64,000 nucleotides of DNA, from assembly GCF_003595525.1 (NCBI RefSeq), contig NZ_CP022680.1, positions 391,001 through 455,000 on the forward strand, written 5' to 3'. Position numbers and translations under genes: made by a program. The notes under the pieces were generated by a model, which did no database searches, was not told the origin of the DNA, and saw only the letters and a list, made by a program, of their open reading frames with translations. This document shows positions 8,789 to 16,890 of the stretch, one piece after another. This DNA comes from Streptococcus respiraculi. GTDB taxonomy: Bacteria > Bacillota > Bacilli > Lactobacillales > Streptococcaceae. Position 1 is the stretch's first letter, and each line of letters opens with the position of its first letter.

Positions 8789-9356
8789 CTTACGCTGATG
8801 AAGGGTGATGAGGCGGTCGAGATGAGTAAAATACTTCGCAATTTGTTTCTGTTCAGATAGGGATGGCATCAAAATATCCATATTCGCCATCTGCTTTCCA
8901 GAGACCTCGACAAAAGTAGAACCGGCTCCAACTGCCTCACCATATTTTTTCAGTTCTGGTGTTCTGGAGAAAATAAAGTAAGAATCAAGTTTATTTTCAT
9001 GAGGAATAATAGACTGAAATCCCTGATTAGTACACGCTGTTTTTCGCAGTATTGCTGTGTTTCCGATACCTGCTCTTGAAGTAAAAAGAACAGTTCCAAC
9101 TGGTAACATTTTGGCAGAGCTTTTTTCAAAACCGAACTTTGTAACTTTTCTTTCACTGCCTTCGAGATAAATCTGTTTACCAATCTCAGCAGGAGTATAC
9201 CAATCTATATCGCCATCCCAATAATCTGAAACGTTAATGCTTGGAGTTCCTCCTCCACAAATATCAGCAACGTCCCCCAGCTTCCGCTGTTCCCAAGCAT
9301 AAGCATTTTCGAACTCTTTAAAGTGATGTTTGAGTACTAATTGTTGTGTCTTAAAG
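8789..9356 (-). pseudogene. Silent hsdS cassette with a third, distinct recognition domain (inverted)
   Basis: On the minus strand this has a conserved HsdS N-terminal segment, the 23-bp 5' motif (9276-9298), a recognition domain unlike either domain of the expressed hsdS, and the 31-bp 3' motif (8789-8819). The position that is ATG in the expressed copy reads AAG here, so the hsdS start codon is missing while the ribosome-site sequence remains. After the 31-bp motif the frame runs on without a stop into the ATPase gene. It looks like a stored alternative specificity for the first domain position. Confidence 0.8.
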
Positions 9357-9435
9357 CACCTCCAACTTCCGCTGATTTTTTCCTGTATGTAGAAAATCGC
9401 AGAAAACCTCCACTGGAGATTTTCTCTCCCAATCA
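9301..9435 (-). repeat. Diverged inverted copy of the 131-bp hsdS 5' repeat
   Basis: On the minus strand this follows the unit found at 625-991: gcttatgattgggag, the palindrome (9401-9425, with one mismatch), gcgattttcta, the ggaagttggaggtg segment, and then the HsdS N-terminal codons. It therefore mirrors the tandem array at the other end of the locus and marks the likely outer boundary of the invertible region. Confidence 0.75.
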
Positions 9436-9527
9436 TAAGCATTTTCGAACTCTTTCTTCATTGGGTGCTTTTGTTAATTATTCTCTTTGTTATTTCCGAT
9501 GTTTACATACCTACACTTCACAAACTC

Positions 9528-9536
9528 TGCTATAAT
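9528..9536 (+). promoter_or_regulatory. Extended -10 promoter of the glycerate kinase gene
   Basis: TGC-TATAAT gives an extended -10 about 35 bp before the start codon. A -35 element at the normal distance is not clear. Confidence 0.45.
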
Positions 9537-9571
9537 AATGGTAAATTGTAGCTATCTAGTGAGGTAATCAG

Positions 9572-10615
9572 ATGAAAATAGTGAGTGCAATCGATTCGTT
9601 TAAGGGGGCAGCGACTTCTGCGGAGTTAAACCAGGCGGTCAAGGAAATGGTGGAGGAAGTTCTTCCAGAAACGGAGGTGGCGACTTTTGCAATCGGAGAC
9701 GGCGGCGAGGGGACCTTGGAGGCTTTGGCCGAGGCACTTGATGGGGAGTTGATTTCTGTTTCGACTGTGGATTTGTTGGAGCGTCCGATTGAGGCTTCCT
9801 ATTTCTTGTCGGGTCAGACGGCATTTATTGAGGCGGCATCGGTGATTGGCATTGATAAGATACATCCGACACCAGCAACCGTAGAGGTGGCGACCAGTTT
9901 TGGCTTGGGTGCTGTGATTCGAAATGCTTTGAGTCGTTCTTGTGAAGAAATCGTCCTCACATTAGGCGGAACAGGAACATCGGATGGTGGCAGAGGTTTA
10001 CTGGATAGTCTGACGGAAGAAGACAAAGAGCAGTTGCGTCGAGTCAACCTTATTGGTCTAACAGATGTGAGAAATGTCTATGCTGGATCAGAAGGTTATG
10101 CGCGTATTTTTGGTCCGCAAAAAGGAGCAAATCAAACACAAGTAGAAGCGATGAATAAGGCAGCTTTTACTTTTGTGCAGACGATAAAAGAAGAGTTAGA
10201 AATTGATCTGCAAGCTATTCCAGGGACGGGGGCAGCTGGCGGTTTAGGTGGTGCACTTGTAGTCTTGGGGGGAGAGCTGAAGGCAGGCTTTCCATTTGTG
10301 GCGCAAGCAATTGGACTAGCTCAAGCCATACAAGGGGCAGATTTGGTCATTACGGGCGAGGGACGCTTGGACAGTCAAAGTCTCAATGGTAAAGTACCTG
10401 TAGGTGTAGCTGATGTAGCCCGTTCTGCTGGTGTTCCGACAATCGCCATTTGCGGTAGCGTAGCGACAGATGTGACGGAATTTGGCGATTATTTCTTAGC
10501 GACCTTTTCGATTCAGACAGGAGTTTATTGTCTGGAAAAGGCTATGAAAAAAGAAGTCACTTTAGAGAATGTCCGTTTTGTAGTGAAAAATATCCTTCGA
10601 AGTCGTTTTCTGTAA
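9572..10615 (+). CDS. Glycerate kinase (GlxK/GarK family)
   Basis: A 347-residue cytosolic enzyme that phosphorylates glycerate with ATP, feeding it into lower glycolysis. It opens with the family signature (SAIDSFKGA) and GDGGEGT, and has the central LGGTGTSDGG and GTGAAGGLGG glycine loops and ITGEGRLDSQS near the C-terminus. The length is usual. The start at 9572 has GAGGT upstream. It stands alone between the hsd locus and a convergent lipoprotein gene. No partner genes for glyoxylate or glycerate metabolism are adjacent. Confidence 0.93.
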   Translation: MKIVSAIDSFKGAATSAELNQAVKEMVEEVLPETEVATFAIGDGGEGTLEALAEALDGELISVSTVDLLERPIEASYFLSGQTAFIEAASVIGIDKIHPTPATVEVATSFGLGAVIRNALSRSCEEIVLTLGGTGTSDGGRGLLDSLTEEDKEQLRRVNLIGLTDVRNVYAGSEGYARIFGPQKGANQTQVEAMNKAAFTFVQTIKEELEIDLQAIPGTGAAGGLGGALVVLGGELKAGFPFVAQAIGLAQAIQGADLVITGEGRLDSQSLNGKVPVGVADVARSAGVPTIAICGSVATDVTEFGDYFLATFSIQTGVYCLEKAMKKEVTLENVRFVVKNILRSRFL

Positions 10616-10664
10616 AAGAAAGTTAAAAATCGGTGCTATCAGCTAACCATTGAACAATGGGATG

Positions 10665-10717
10665 AAAAAAGGCTTCAGAACAGTCTTTTTCGGAGAATGG
10701 TCTGAAACCTTTTTATT
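10665..10717 (+). terminator. Terminator between the glycerate kinase and lipoprotein genes
   Basis: Imperfect stem ggcttcagaac / ggtctgaaacc (10671-10681 and 10699-10709), with an A-run on the left and a T-run on the right, so it can serve both convergent genes. Confidence 0.7.
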
Positions 10718-10744
10718 TTAGCTATTGTTTCTAATTCTTGGTAG

Positions 10745-11881
10745 TTAGTCCTCTACCCGATAGAAGACTTCTTGGGCGAGAATATCTGCGGGCATGAGGT
10801 ATTGAGTCGAGAAGAGGCGGTCTTTGGATTTGTCGGTGGGGTCCTCTGCATTTTCTGCGATTGGTGTGATGGCAACTCCTTTAGGGATAAAGACAGTTGA
10901 AACAATTGCAGATGCCATAGCATTTGGATTTCGGATGCCAGCCATGAGTTGTCCATTCTCAATTTTGGCATAGTTCAAATTGACATAGTAATTTCTATCT
11001 GGCACATCTTGGTAGTTGACTGTTCCGTCTGCTTGGATGGTCAGAACTCTTCCTTTGCCGTTTTTCCAAGTACCTGCAAGACTTGAGAAATCGCCAGTTG
11101 CTACGGCATTGATGTCCATGCTTTTTCCAGCGGTATCTGTAGCAGATGCAGGTTTTTGCGGTGTTTCAAAAGATGCCCAGTTGAGAGCCACTAAGTCAAG
11201 CTCTTCTGTTTTTGATTTGCCACATAGCTGGTCTAGTTTAATTGGACCAAGCTGAAATTCGTTTTGATCGATTTGCTTCGGTTGGGTACTATCTGCAGAA
11301 AATTGGTAAAGTGTTGCGGTACCTTCTCCCGTTCCAGAACTCCAACTAGCGGCAACAACATCGCCATTCTGATAAATCCTAAAGGCGTTTCTAGCTCCGC
11401 CATGACCAGCAACAAAACCTTCTGATAAGAGGTTAGGTGTTTTGTTATCTAAATAGTAAAGAGCGACTGGAAAAATTTGCTGATCCTGTTGGAAGGAGCC
11501 GACCAGTAACTCATTTTGTCCGTCTTGATTGACATCAAGAAAAGTATAGCGCAAGCGATCTGGAGAGTATAGGGCACTCTCGATTACCCAAGAATTGAGT
11601 TCGATATTTAGGCTGCCCAGTAATTCTTGGATGTGGGCGATGTTTGTATTATAGGTAGCACTGTATTCGAGTATTTTTTGATAGTCTTCAAAGACACTGG
11701 CATAAGATTTTTTATCGTCTTCTGGGGTTGTTTTTTTGACTTCGGAAGAAGTAGCTGTTGAGTGGCTTGTTTGCTCTGGTGTGCTAGGTTGACTTGTTTT
11801 GTTGGTCGTACAAGCAGTCAGTAGTGTACCGGTCAATAAGCTAATTAGAGCAATATGTGATAATTTAGCAGTCTGTTTCAT
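10745..11881 (-). CDS. Predicted lipoprotein, possibly DUF6287-containing
   Basis: A 378-residue protein with a lipoprotein signal peptide (hydrophobic segment and lipobox LLTAC), a Ser/Thr-rich linker, a middle domain with a calcium-like DVNQDGQNELL loop, and a C-terminal SLAGTWKNGKG module resembling the streptococcal DUF6287 domain. The start at 11881 has AAGGAGAG upstream; the longer open frame reaching 12262 has no ribosome site and crosses the divergent promoter. The function is unknown. It should be anchored to the outer face of the membrane. The domain name is from memory and needs a profile search. Confidence 0.8.
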   Translation of the reverse strand: MKQTAKLSHIALISLLTGTLLTACTTNKTSQPSTPEQTSHSTATSSEVKKTTPEDDKKSYASVFEDYQKILEYSATYNTNIAHIQELLGSLNIELNSWVIESALYSPDRLRYTFLDVNQDGQNELLVGSFQQDQQIFPVALYYLDNKTPNLLSEGFVAGHGGARNAFRIYQNGDVVAASWSSGTGEGTATLYQFSADSTQPKQIDQNEFQLGPIKLDQLCGKSKTEELDLVALNWASFETPQKPASATDTAGKSMDINAVATGDFSSLAGTWKNGKGRVLTIQADGTVNYQDVPDRNYYVNLNYAKIENGQLMAGIRNPNAMASAIVSTVFIPKGVAITPIAENAEDPTDKSKDRLFSTQYLMPADILAQEVFYRVED

Positions 11882-11921
11882 AGGCCTCTCCTTTGTATGA
11901 ATAGGTGCATAACTGACTTCA

Positions 11922-11930
11922 TTATAGCAC
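11922..11930 (-). promoter_or_regulatory. Extended -10 promoter of the lipoprotein gene
   Basis: On the minus strand the sequence reads TGC-TATAAT about 40 bp before the start codon at 11881. The -35 element is weak. Confidence 0.45.
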
Positions 11931-11969
11931 AAAAAATACAGATAATCTGCCCAGTATCCTATATTAAAA

Positions 11970-11998
11970 TTTACAGATAATTTAAAGCGTGTTATAAT
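11970..11998 (+). promoter_or_regulatory. Promoter of the ECF transporter operon
   Basis: TTTACA (11970-11975) and TATAAT (11993-11998) with a 17-bp spacer, close to the sigma-70 consensus. It leaves an untranslated leader of about 130 nt before the first gene. Confidence 0.75.
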
Positions 11999-12040
11999 AG
12001 TCAAAACGATGCCTGTTGGATAATAGATCGATAAAATTTG

Positions 12041-12075
12041 CTCTTCTTGGTAGGGTGTTACCCGTTGAAGAAGAG
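12041..12075 (+). promoter_or_regulatory. Hairpin in the leader of the ECF operon
   Basis: Arms ctcttctt (12041-12048) and aagaagag (12068-12075) enclose a second short stem gggt/accc, giving a stacked hairpin. There is no T-run after it, so it is not a standard terminator. No known riboswitch consensus was recognised. Confidence 0.5.
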
Positions 12076-12135
12076 ATACTAAAGGCAATAATAAAGAGGA
12101 TTTATGAGGAATTCTCAGTAATGGTGGAGAAGATG

Positions 12136-12729
12136 ATGAAGCAATTAAAAGTGAAAGATTTGATGGTGATAGGGGCTTTTGCGGCTCTCTACTTTCTATG
12201 CGTGGGCCTGGGGACCTTGGTGGCAGCTCTATTTGATCGTTCGGGTAATATGATGTATGCACCAGCTTTTTCAGCTATTTTAGGTGGACCAGTTTATATG
12301 CTCTTGGTCGCTAAAGTCGGGAAATTTGGCTCAATTAGTCTAGTAAGTGCCGTTATGGCCTGCTTCTTTTTTATGTCTGGCTACATGACAGCAGCTTTTT
12401 TGCCAAGTCTAGTTTTCGGTATCTTAGGAGATGTGATTGCAAGACAGGGACAATACAAGCAAAAATGGCTTAACCTTGTGAGTTTCATCGTTTTTTCTTT
12501 TGGAAATTTAGGGCCAATCATTCTCATGTGGTTGATGAAAGATGCTTATGAGGCAAATCTTTTAGCGCGAGGGAAATCTGCGGAATATATCGCTCGTGTC
12601 ATGGTGGATTTCACGCCTGCCAACGTGCTAGGCTTATCTGCAACTATCATTGTTGGGGCCTTGATTGGAGCTGTTATAGGACAAAAAATGGTAGATAAAT
12701 CCTTCAAAAAATCGGGGTTGCTGCAATGA
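12136..12729 (+). CDS. ECF transporter substrate-binding (S) component, Trep_Strep/MptD-like
   Basis: A membrane protein of about 197 residues with five or six hydrophobic helices, resembling the Trep_Strep integral membrane family that acts as an ECF S component. It binds an unknown small substrate in the membrane and works with the T and A genes that follow. I chose 12136 because GGAG lies 6 bp upstream (12126-12129). ATG at 12121 or 12133 is possible. The frame back to 12016 would place codons in the leader hairpin. Its stop overlaps the next start (ATGA, 12726-12729). Confidence 0.8.
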   Translation: MKQLKVKDLMVIGAFAALYFLCVGLGTLVAALFDRSGNMMYAPAFSAILGGPVYMLLVAKVGKFGSISLVSAVMACFFFMSGYMTAAFLPSLVFGILGDVIARQGQYKQKWLNLVSFIVFSFGNLGPIILMWLMKDAYEANLLARGKSAEYIARVMVDFTPANVLGLSATIIVGALIGAVIGQKMVDKSFKKSGLLQ

Positions 12730-13385
12730 GATTTGATGCCAGAAGCAAGTTTCTGTTAAGCATTTTTGCAGGAGTTACCTATGGTCTGCATGTGACGGCT
12801 TGGGAGCGTGCTTATCTGCTATTAGGAATTGCAGTTTGTTGGCTTCTTGTGGGACGAATCAAAATGGTGTTTGTGACTTTGCTAGGCTATTTTATAGTCT
12901 ATCAGTTGAGCCAGGTAGATTTGCTTCCGATGTGGCTTTTTCGTTTTACCTTTATGCTTAGCCATATCTGGGTACCCTTAATGGCTGGGCATTTTCTGCT
13001 TATGACAACCTCAGCTTATGAGTTAATCCATGGTCTTAGAAAGTGGCGCTTGCCAGAGACTTTTTTACTAACCTTGGGAGTTATGTTTCGTTTTCTTCCT
13101 ATGATTAAAAAAGAGGTCCGACTGATTCAAATGGCTTTAAAAACGAGGGGAATTTTTTTGAGAAAACGGGATATTCTCTTGCAACCTCATCGCTATCTGG
13201 AATACGTTTTAGTACCCTTGATGATGTCGCTTTTGCGCTCTGCGCAGGATTTGACGATTGCTACCTTGACCAAGGGGCTAGCAGTGACGAAAAGACCCAG
13301 TGAGTTTGTCCACTCCCGTTGGACCTGGCTAGATTGGAGTATCTGTGTATGGTGTCTCAGCTTTCTTATCCTAAAATTCAACTAG
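12726..13385 (+). CDS. ECF transporter transmembrane (T) component, CbiQ family
   Basis: A 219-residue membrane protein with N-terminal hydrophobic helices and the CbiQ-type C-terminal coupling region containing an Ala-Arg-Gly-like motif (KTRGIFLRKR). That region couples to the ATPase. It is translationally coupled to the S gene by ATGA overlap, and its 3' end overlaps the ATPase start by 37 bp. The tight overlaps mean the three proteins are made together as one transporter. Confidence 0.87.
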   Translation: MRFDARSKFLLSIFAGVTYGLHVTAWERAYLLLGIAVCWLLVGRIKMVFVTLLGYFIVYQLSQVDLLPMWLFRFTFMLSHIWVPLMAGHFLLMTTSAYELIHGLRKWRLPETFLLTLGVMFRFLPMIKKEVRLIQMALKTRGIFLRKRDILLQPHRYLEYVLVPLMMSLLRSAQDLTIATLTKGLAVTKRPSEFVHSRWTWLDWSICVWCLSFLILKFN

Positions 13386-14782
13386 AAGCTCGTAACGTAC
13401 GGCTTCGATATGCGTCTAGTCAGAACATAGCCTGTCACATCGGATCTTTACAAGTGAAGAAGGGTGAGTGTCTTGTCTTATGTGGTCCGAGTGGCTCGGG
13501 GAAGTCTTCTGTTCTTCATCTCATCAATGGCTTGATTCCTGAGTATTATCAAGGAGAGATTGAGGGAAGTTTGCGAATTGGTCCCCTATCCTATCAAGAA
13601 AGTAGTGTGGAAGAATTGGCTTATCAAGTGGCGTCTGTTTTTCAAAATCCGGCGACACAATTTTTTCATCAAGAAGTGTTACAAGAATTAGTTTTTCCCT
13701 GTGAAAATCAAGGAATGGCACGAGAGGTTATTTCAAAACGATTGGCAGAGGTAGTAGAACGATTTCAACTAGCGTCTTTGTTACATGAAGACATGGAAAA
13801 GTTGTCGGGTGGGCAAAAGCAGGTCGTGGCAATTAGCACAGCAGCTATGCAGGGAACAGACATCATGATTTTTGATGAACCGACTGCAAATCTTGATACA
13901 GCAGGTGTAGAGCGGGTGCAGAAATTACTTCAATCCCTAAAGCAGCAGGGAAAAACGCTTATCATCGCAGAACATCGACTGGCCTATCTAAACGAAATAG
14001 CGGATTCTTATGCGTATTTTTATGAGGGTAAGCTGGTAGAACATCTGCCTGCGCATGAGTTTCTTGCTTATTCTGATCAACAGCGAGCAGAATTGGGTCT
14101 GCGGACAGCAAGTCTAGATACTTATCAAGCACGTGTGAGGGAATTAGCTCACTCGTTTACGGATGACCAAATAGGTCTTGAAGTACGAAATTTCCATATT
14201 TACAATAATGGCGACTATCTTTATCAGTTAGATCATCTCATGTTAGCACCAGGGCAGGTTATCGGCCTTATCGGAGCAAATGGTTCTGGTAAGACGAGTT
14301 TTGCCCGCTCCTTGTTGGGCCTAGAAGGTGACAAGACAGGTTCAGTTTATTGGCAGGGGCAAAGACTAAATGCTCGGAAACGCCTTACGAAAATGGCTTA
14401 TGTCATGCAAGATGTGCAGTTGCAGTTAATCACGGAGCGAGTTGAGAAAGAATTGACCTTGGGCTGCCCTACTCACGAGCTGGATTCAGAGGTTCTTCAA
14501 GCTTTTCGTCTGTCACAGCTCCTTTCTCGTCATCCGATGAGCTTATCAATGGGAGAACAGCAGCGCCTGATGATAGCAGCTAGCCTGATAGCCGATAAGG
14601 ACATCATCATCTTTGATGAGCCCTCAAGTGGGCTTGACAGAGAGCAAATGGTACAACTAGCCACCCAACTTGAACTGTTAAAAGCAAAGAACAAACTAGT
14701 TTTGCTCATCTCTCACGATGACGAATTGCTAGCCAGGGTTTGTGATAAAGTGGTGGATGTAGCAGGACTTAAGAAATCATAA
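13349..14782 (+). CDS. ECF transporter ATPase (A) component with two ABC domains
   Basis: A 477-residue protein with two fused ABC ATPase domains. Domain 1 has Walker [10 protein letters not shown] near residue 46 and signature LSGGQ with IFDEPTANLD. Domain 2 has GANGSGKTS near 309, a reduced signature (LSMGEQQ), and IFDEPSSGLD. The fusion replaces separate EcfA1/EcfA2 subunits. The start at 13349 has GGAG 9 bp upstream, inside the T gene. It powers the transporter encoded by the operon; the substrate is not known. Confidence 0.9.
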   Translation: MVSQLSYPKIQLEARNVRLRYASSQNIACHIGSLQVKKGECLVLCGPSGSGKSSVLHLINGLIPEYYQGEIEGSLRIGPLSYQESSVEELAYQVASVFQNPATQFFHQEVLQELVFPCENQGMAREVISKRLAEVVERFQLASLLHEDMEKLSGGQKQVVAISTAAMQGTDIMIFDEPTANLDTAGVERVQKLLQSLKQQGKTLIIAEHRLAYLNEIADSYAYFYEGKLVEHLPAHEFLAYSDQQRAELGLRTASLDTYQARVRELAHSFTDDQIGLEVRNFHIYNNGDYLYQLDHLMLAPGQVIGLIGANGSGKTSFARSLLGLEGDKTGSVYWQGQRLNARKRLTKMAYVMQDVQLQLITERVEKELTLGCPTHELDSEVLQAFRLSQLLSRHPMSLSMGEQQRLMIAASLIADKDIIIFDEPSSGLDREQMVQLATQLELLKAKNKLVLLISHDDELLARVCDKVVDVAGLKKS

Positions 14783-14784
14783 TC

Positions 14785-14815
14785 GAGGCTGGTCACAAAG
14801 TCCAGTCTCTTCTTA
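14785..14815 (+). terminator. Terminator of the first ECF operon
   Basis: Stem gaggctggt / tccagtctc followed by ttctt, immediately after the ATPase stop. Confidence 0.65.
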
Positions 14816-14935
14816 ATGTTTTGACGAGTATGAATAAAGGTTAGGATATCGTTAAGTCGCTTTGATGAACGCCAGTTCTATCTGCAGCTCCTTGCCTTGT
14901 CTTGTCTTATTCCTTTCTCGGTCCACTATAAAAAT

Positions 14936-14965
14936 GAAACCCAGCACGGATTTAGTGCTGGGTTT
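14936..14965 (-). terminator. Terminator of the TRIC-family gene, overlapping its stop codon
   Basis: A perfect stem aaacccagcac / gtgctgggttt. On the minus strand the TAA stop (14952-14954) lies in the loop region, so the end of the gene forms part of the hairpin. An A/T-rich tract follows. Confidence 0.75.
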
Positions 14966-15614
14966 TGCGTTTCTCCATATTCGGTAAATTGATATGATAT
15001 TTAATGACAAGCAAGCGGATGAGTAGGAAGATGAAAAAGAGGCTGATAAAGACAGGGATTCGTGCCAATTTCCAATCAAGTACAAGGATGTGATAGCTAA
15101 TCCCTGTAAAAAGAGCCAGCACAGCATAGACATCTTCTTTTAAGACAACAGGTGTCTCATTGACCAGCAAATCGCGGACGATTCCGCCACCTACTCCTGT
15201 CAGGGCTGCCAAAATACCTGATGTCATACCATTCAAACCCAGTTCCACCCCGGTGCTTGCTCCAATGAGAGCAAAGATGACGAGTCCAATCGCATCAAAG
15301 ACCAGGTTGGTCTTGCTCAGAAATTGATACAAGGTTTTATCGCGCGGTGATTCATTTTTCTTCATGATGACAAAGAGGTACATGATGATGGAGACAATAA
15401 TCGAAAGATAGATTGAAGATGGCTCTACAAGGGCAACAGGGACTTGATTGACCATAGTATCGCGAATGACGCCTCCCCCAATTGCCGTAATCGTGGCTAG
15501 TAGTGTAATGCCGAAAATATCGAGTTTCTTCTTAAATCCTTTAATCGTTCCAGAAACGGCAAATGAGATGGTACCAACGTAGTTGCAAATCAGTAAAAAC
15601 AAATCGAAATCCAT
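14952..15614 (-). CDS. TRIC cation channel family membrane protein (UPF0126)
   Basis: A 220-residue protein with two repeats of a three-helix unit. Each repeat contains a glycine-rich signature (AIGGGVIRDT near residue 47 and GVGGGIVRD further on), followed by a seventh helix. This is the YadS/YicG-type fold of bacterial TRIC channels, likely potassium-permeable. The start at 15614 has GGAGG upstream; the longer frame to 15659 lacks a ribosome site. It is a single-gene unit, divergent from the dehydrogenase operon. Its physiological role in streptococci is not established. Confidence 0.85.
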   Translation of the reverse strand: MDFDLFLLICNYVGTISFAVSGTIKGFKKKLDIFGITLLATITAIGGGVIRDTMVNQVPVALVEPSSIYLSIIVSIIMYLFVIMKKNESPRDKTLYQFLSKTNLVFDAIGLVIFALIGASTGVELGLNGMTSGILAALTGVGGGIVRDLLVNETPVVLKEDVYAVLALFTGISYHILVLDWKLARIPVFISLFFIFLLIRLLVIKYHINLPNMEKRKTQH

Positions 15615-15845
15615 AGCAACCTCCGCAGTTATTTTACCATAAAATAACAGAAGGTTCAACGCTTACAAAAGTTTGTGAAAAAAAGAACATACCTGAATGC
15701 AGTAAAGTCAGAAAATGATGAAAAAAGGGGATAAAATGCGCTTTTTTAGAATAAGTCTATGAAATATAAAAGCGGTTAAATTATTTGCTATTTGTGAATT
15801 TTTGGATTATCATAGAGAGGAAACAGAATTACTTTGGAGGAAAAT

Positions 15846-16814
15846 ATGGTATCTATTTCAAAAGAAAAACATTTAGACATGTTTTTAAAAATGCAACAAA
15901 TCCGTGATGTGGATATGAAATTGAATAAACTTGTTCGCCGTGGATTTGTACAAGGGATGACCCACTTCTCAGTCGGAGAAGAGGCTGCTTCAGTTGGAGC
16001 GATTGCGGACTTGACAGATCAAGACATTATCTTTTCAAATCACCGTGGACATGGTCAAACCATTGCCAAAGGAATTGACATCAATGCCATGATGGCTGAA
16101 CTTGCAGGTAAAGCTACTGGTTCCTCAAAAGGACGTGGTGGATCTATGCACTTGGCAAACCTTGAAAAAGGAAACTATGGTACAAACGGTATCGTTGGTG
16201 GTGGTTACGCCCTTGCAGTCGGTGCGGCCCTTAGCCAACAATATCTTGGAACAGATAATATCGTGATTGCCTTTTCGGGAGATTCAGCGACCAACGAAGG
16301 TAGCTTCCATGAGTCAATGAACTTGGCTGCTGTTTGGAATTTGCCAGTTATCTTCTTTATTATCAACAACCGTTACGGTATTTCAACAGATATTACCTAT
16401 TCAACAAAAATTCCTCACCTTTACCTACGTGCAGATGCTTACGGTATGCCAGGTCACTACGTAGAAGACGGGAATGACGTCGTAGCTGTTTACGAAAAAA
16501 TGCACGAAGTCATTGAGTATGTTCGTGCTGGAAATGGCCCTGCCCTTGTTGAGGTTGAGTCTTATCGTTGGTTTGGACACTCAACTGCCGATGCAGGTGT
16601 TTACCGTACCAAAGAAGAAGTGGATGCTTGGAAAGCAAAAGATCCGCTTAAAAAATACCGTGCTTACTTGACAGAAAACAAGATTGCAACTGATGAAGAA
16701 TTGGATGCCATTGAGGCGCAGGTTGCAGAAGAAGTTGAAGCATCTGTAAAATTTGCTCAAGAAAGTCCAGATCCAGACATTTCGATTGCTTACGAAGATG
16801 TTTTTGTGGACTAA
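15846..16814 (+). CDS. pdhA: Pyruvate/acetoin dehydrogenase complex E1 alpha subunit
   Basis: A 322-residue thiamine-diphosphate-dependent E1 alpha (acoA-type). The ThDP/metal motif reads GDSATNEGSFHESMN, with Ser in place of the usual second Gly of GDG. HRGHGQ and GRGGSMH active-site loops are present. With E1 beta it decarboxylates pyruvate (or acetoin) and transfers the acyl group to lipoyl-E2. ATG 15846 was chosen because GGAGG is at 15836-15840. It is the first gene of a five-gene set ending with lipoate ligase. The name could equally be acoA; pyruvate is the likelier substrate in streptococci. Confidence 0.93.
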   Translation: MVSISKEKHLDMFLKMQQIRDVDMKLNKLVRRGFVQGMTHFSVGEEAASVGAIADLTDQDIIFSNHRGHGQTIAKGIDINAMMAELAGKATGSSKGRGGSMHLANLEKGNYGTNGIVGGGYALAVGAALSQQYLGTDNIVIAFSGDSATNEGSFHESMNLAAVWNLPVIFFIINNRYGISTDITYSTKIPHLYLRADAYGMPGHYVEDGNDVVAVYEKMHEVIEYVRAGNGPALVEVESYRWFGHSTADAGVYRTKEEVDAWKAKDPLKKYRAYLTENKIATDEELDAIEAQVAEEVEASVKFAQESPDPDISIAYEDVFVD

Positions 16815-16890
16815 TCCTTCAAACAAGGAAAGAAACAGCAAACGTTCCCCAGTGGAACAACTAAGATTTGATATTTTCTAGGAGAAAAAC

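Noticed and set aside
7427..9442. A single 671-residue HsdS-ATPase fusion protein
   Set aside because: The ATPase has its own promoter, ribosome site and a proper family N-terminus at 8635, while the upstream part is an hsdS cassette without an hsdS start. The open frame is noted as a possible fusion after inversion only.
10745..12262. Lipoprotein start far upstream at 12262
   Set aside because: The extra 127 codons lack a ribosome site, run across the divergent ECF promoter, and would place the signal peptide internally.
12016..12729. Longer ECF S component from 12016
   Set aside because: The extra N-terminus covers the leader hairpin and is hydrophilic; better ribosome sites exist at 12121-12136.
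15766..15781. CcpA (cre) site upstream of pdhA
   Set aside because: ataaaagcggttaaat has only a partial match to the cre consensus and poor dyad symmetry.
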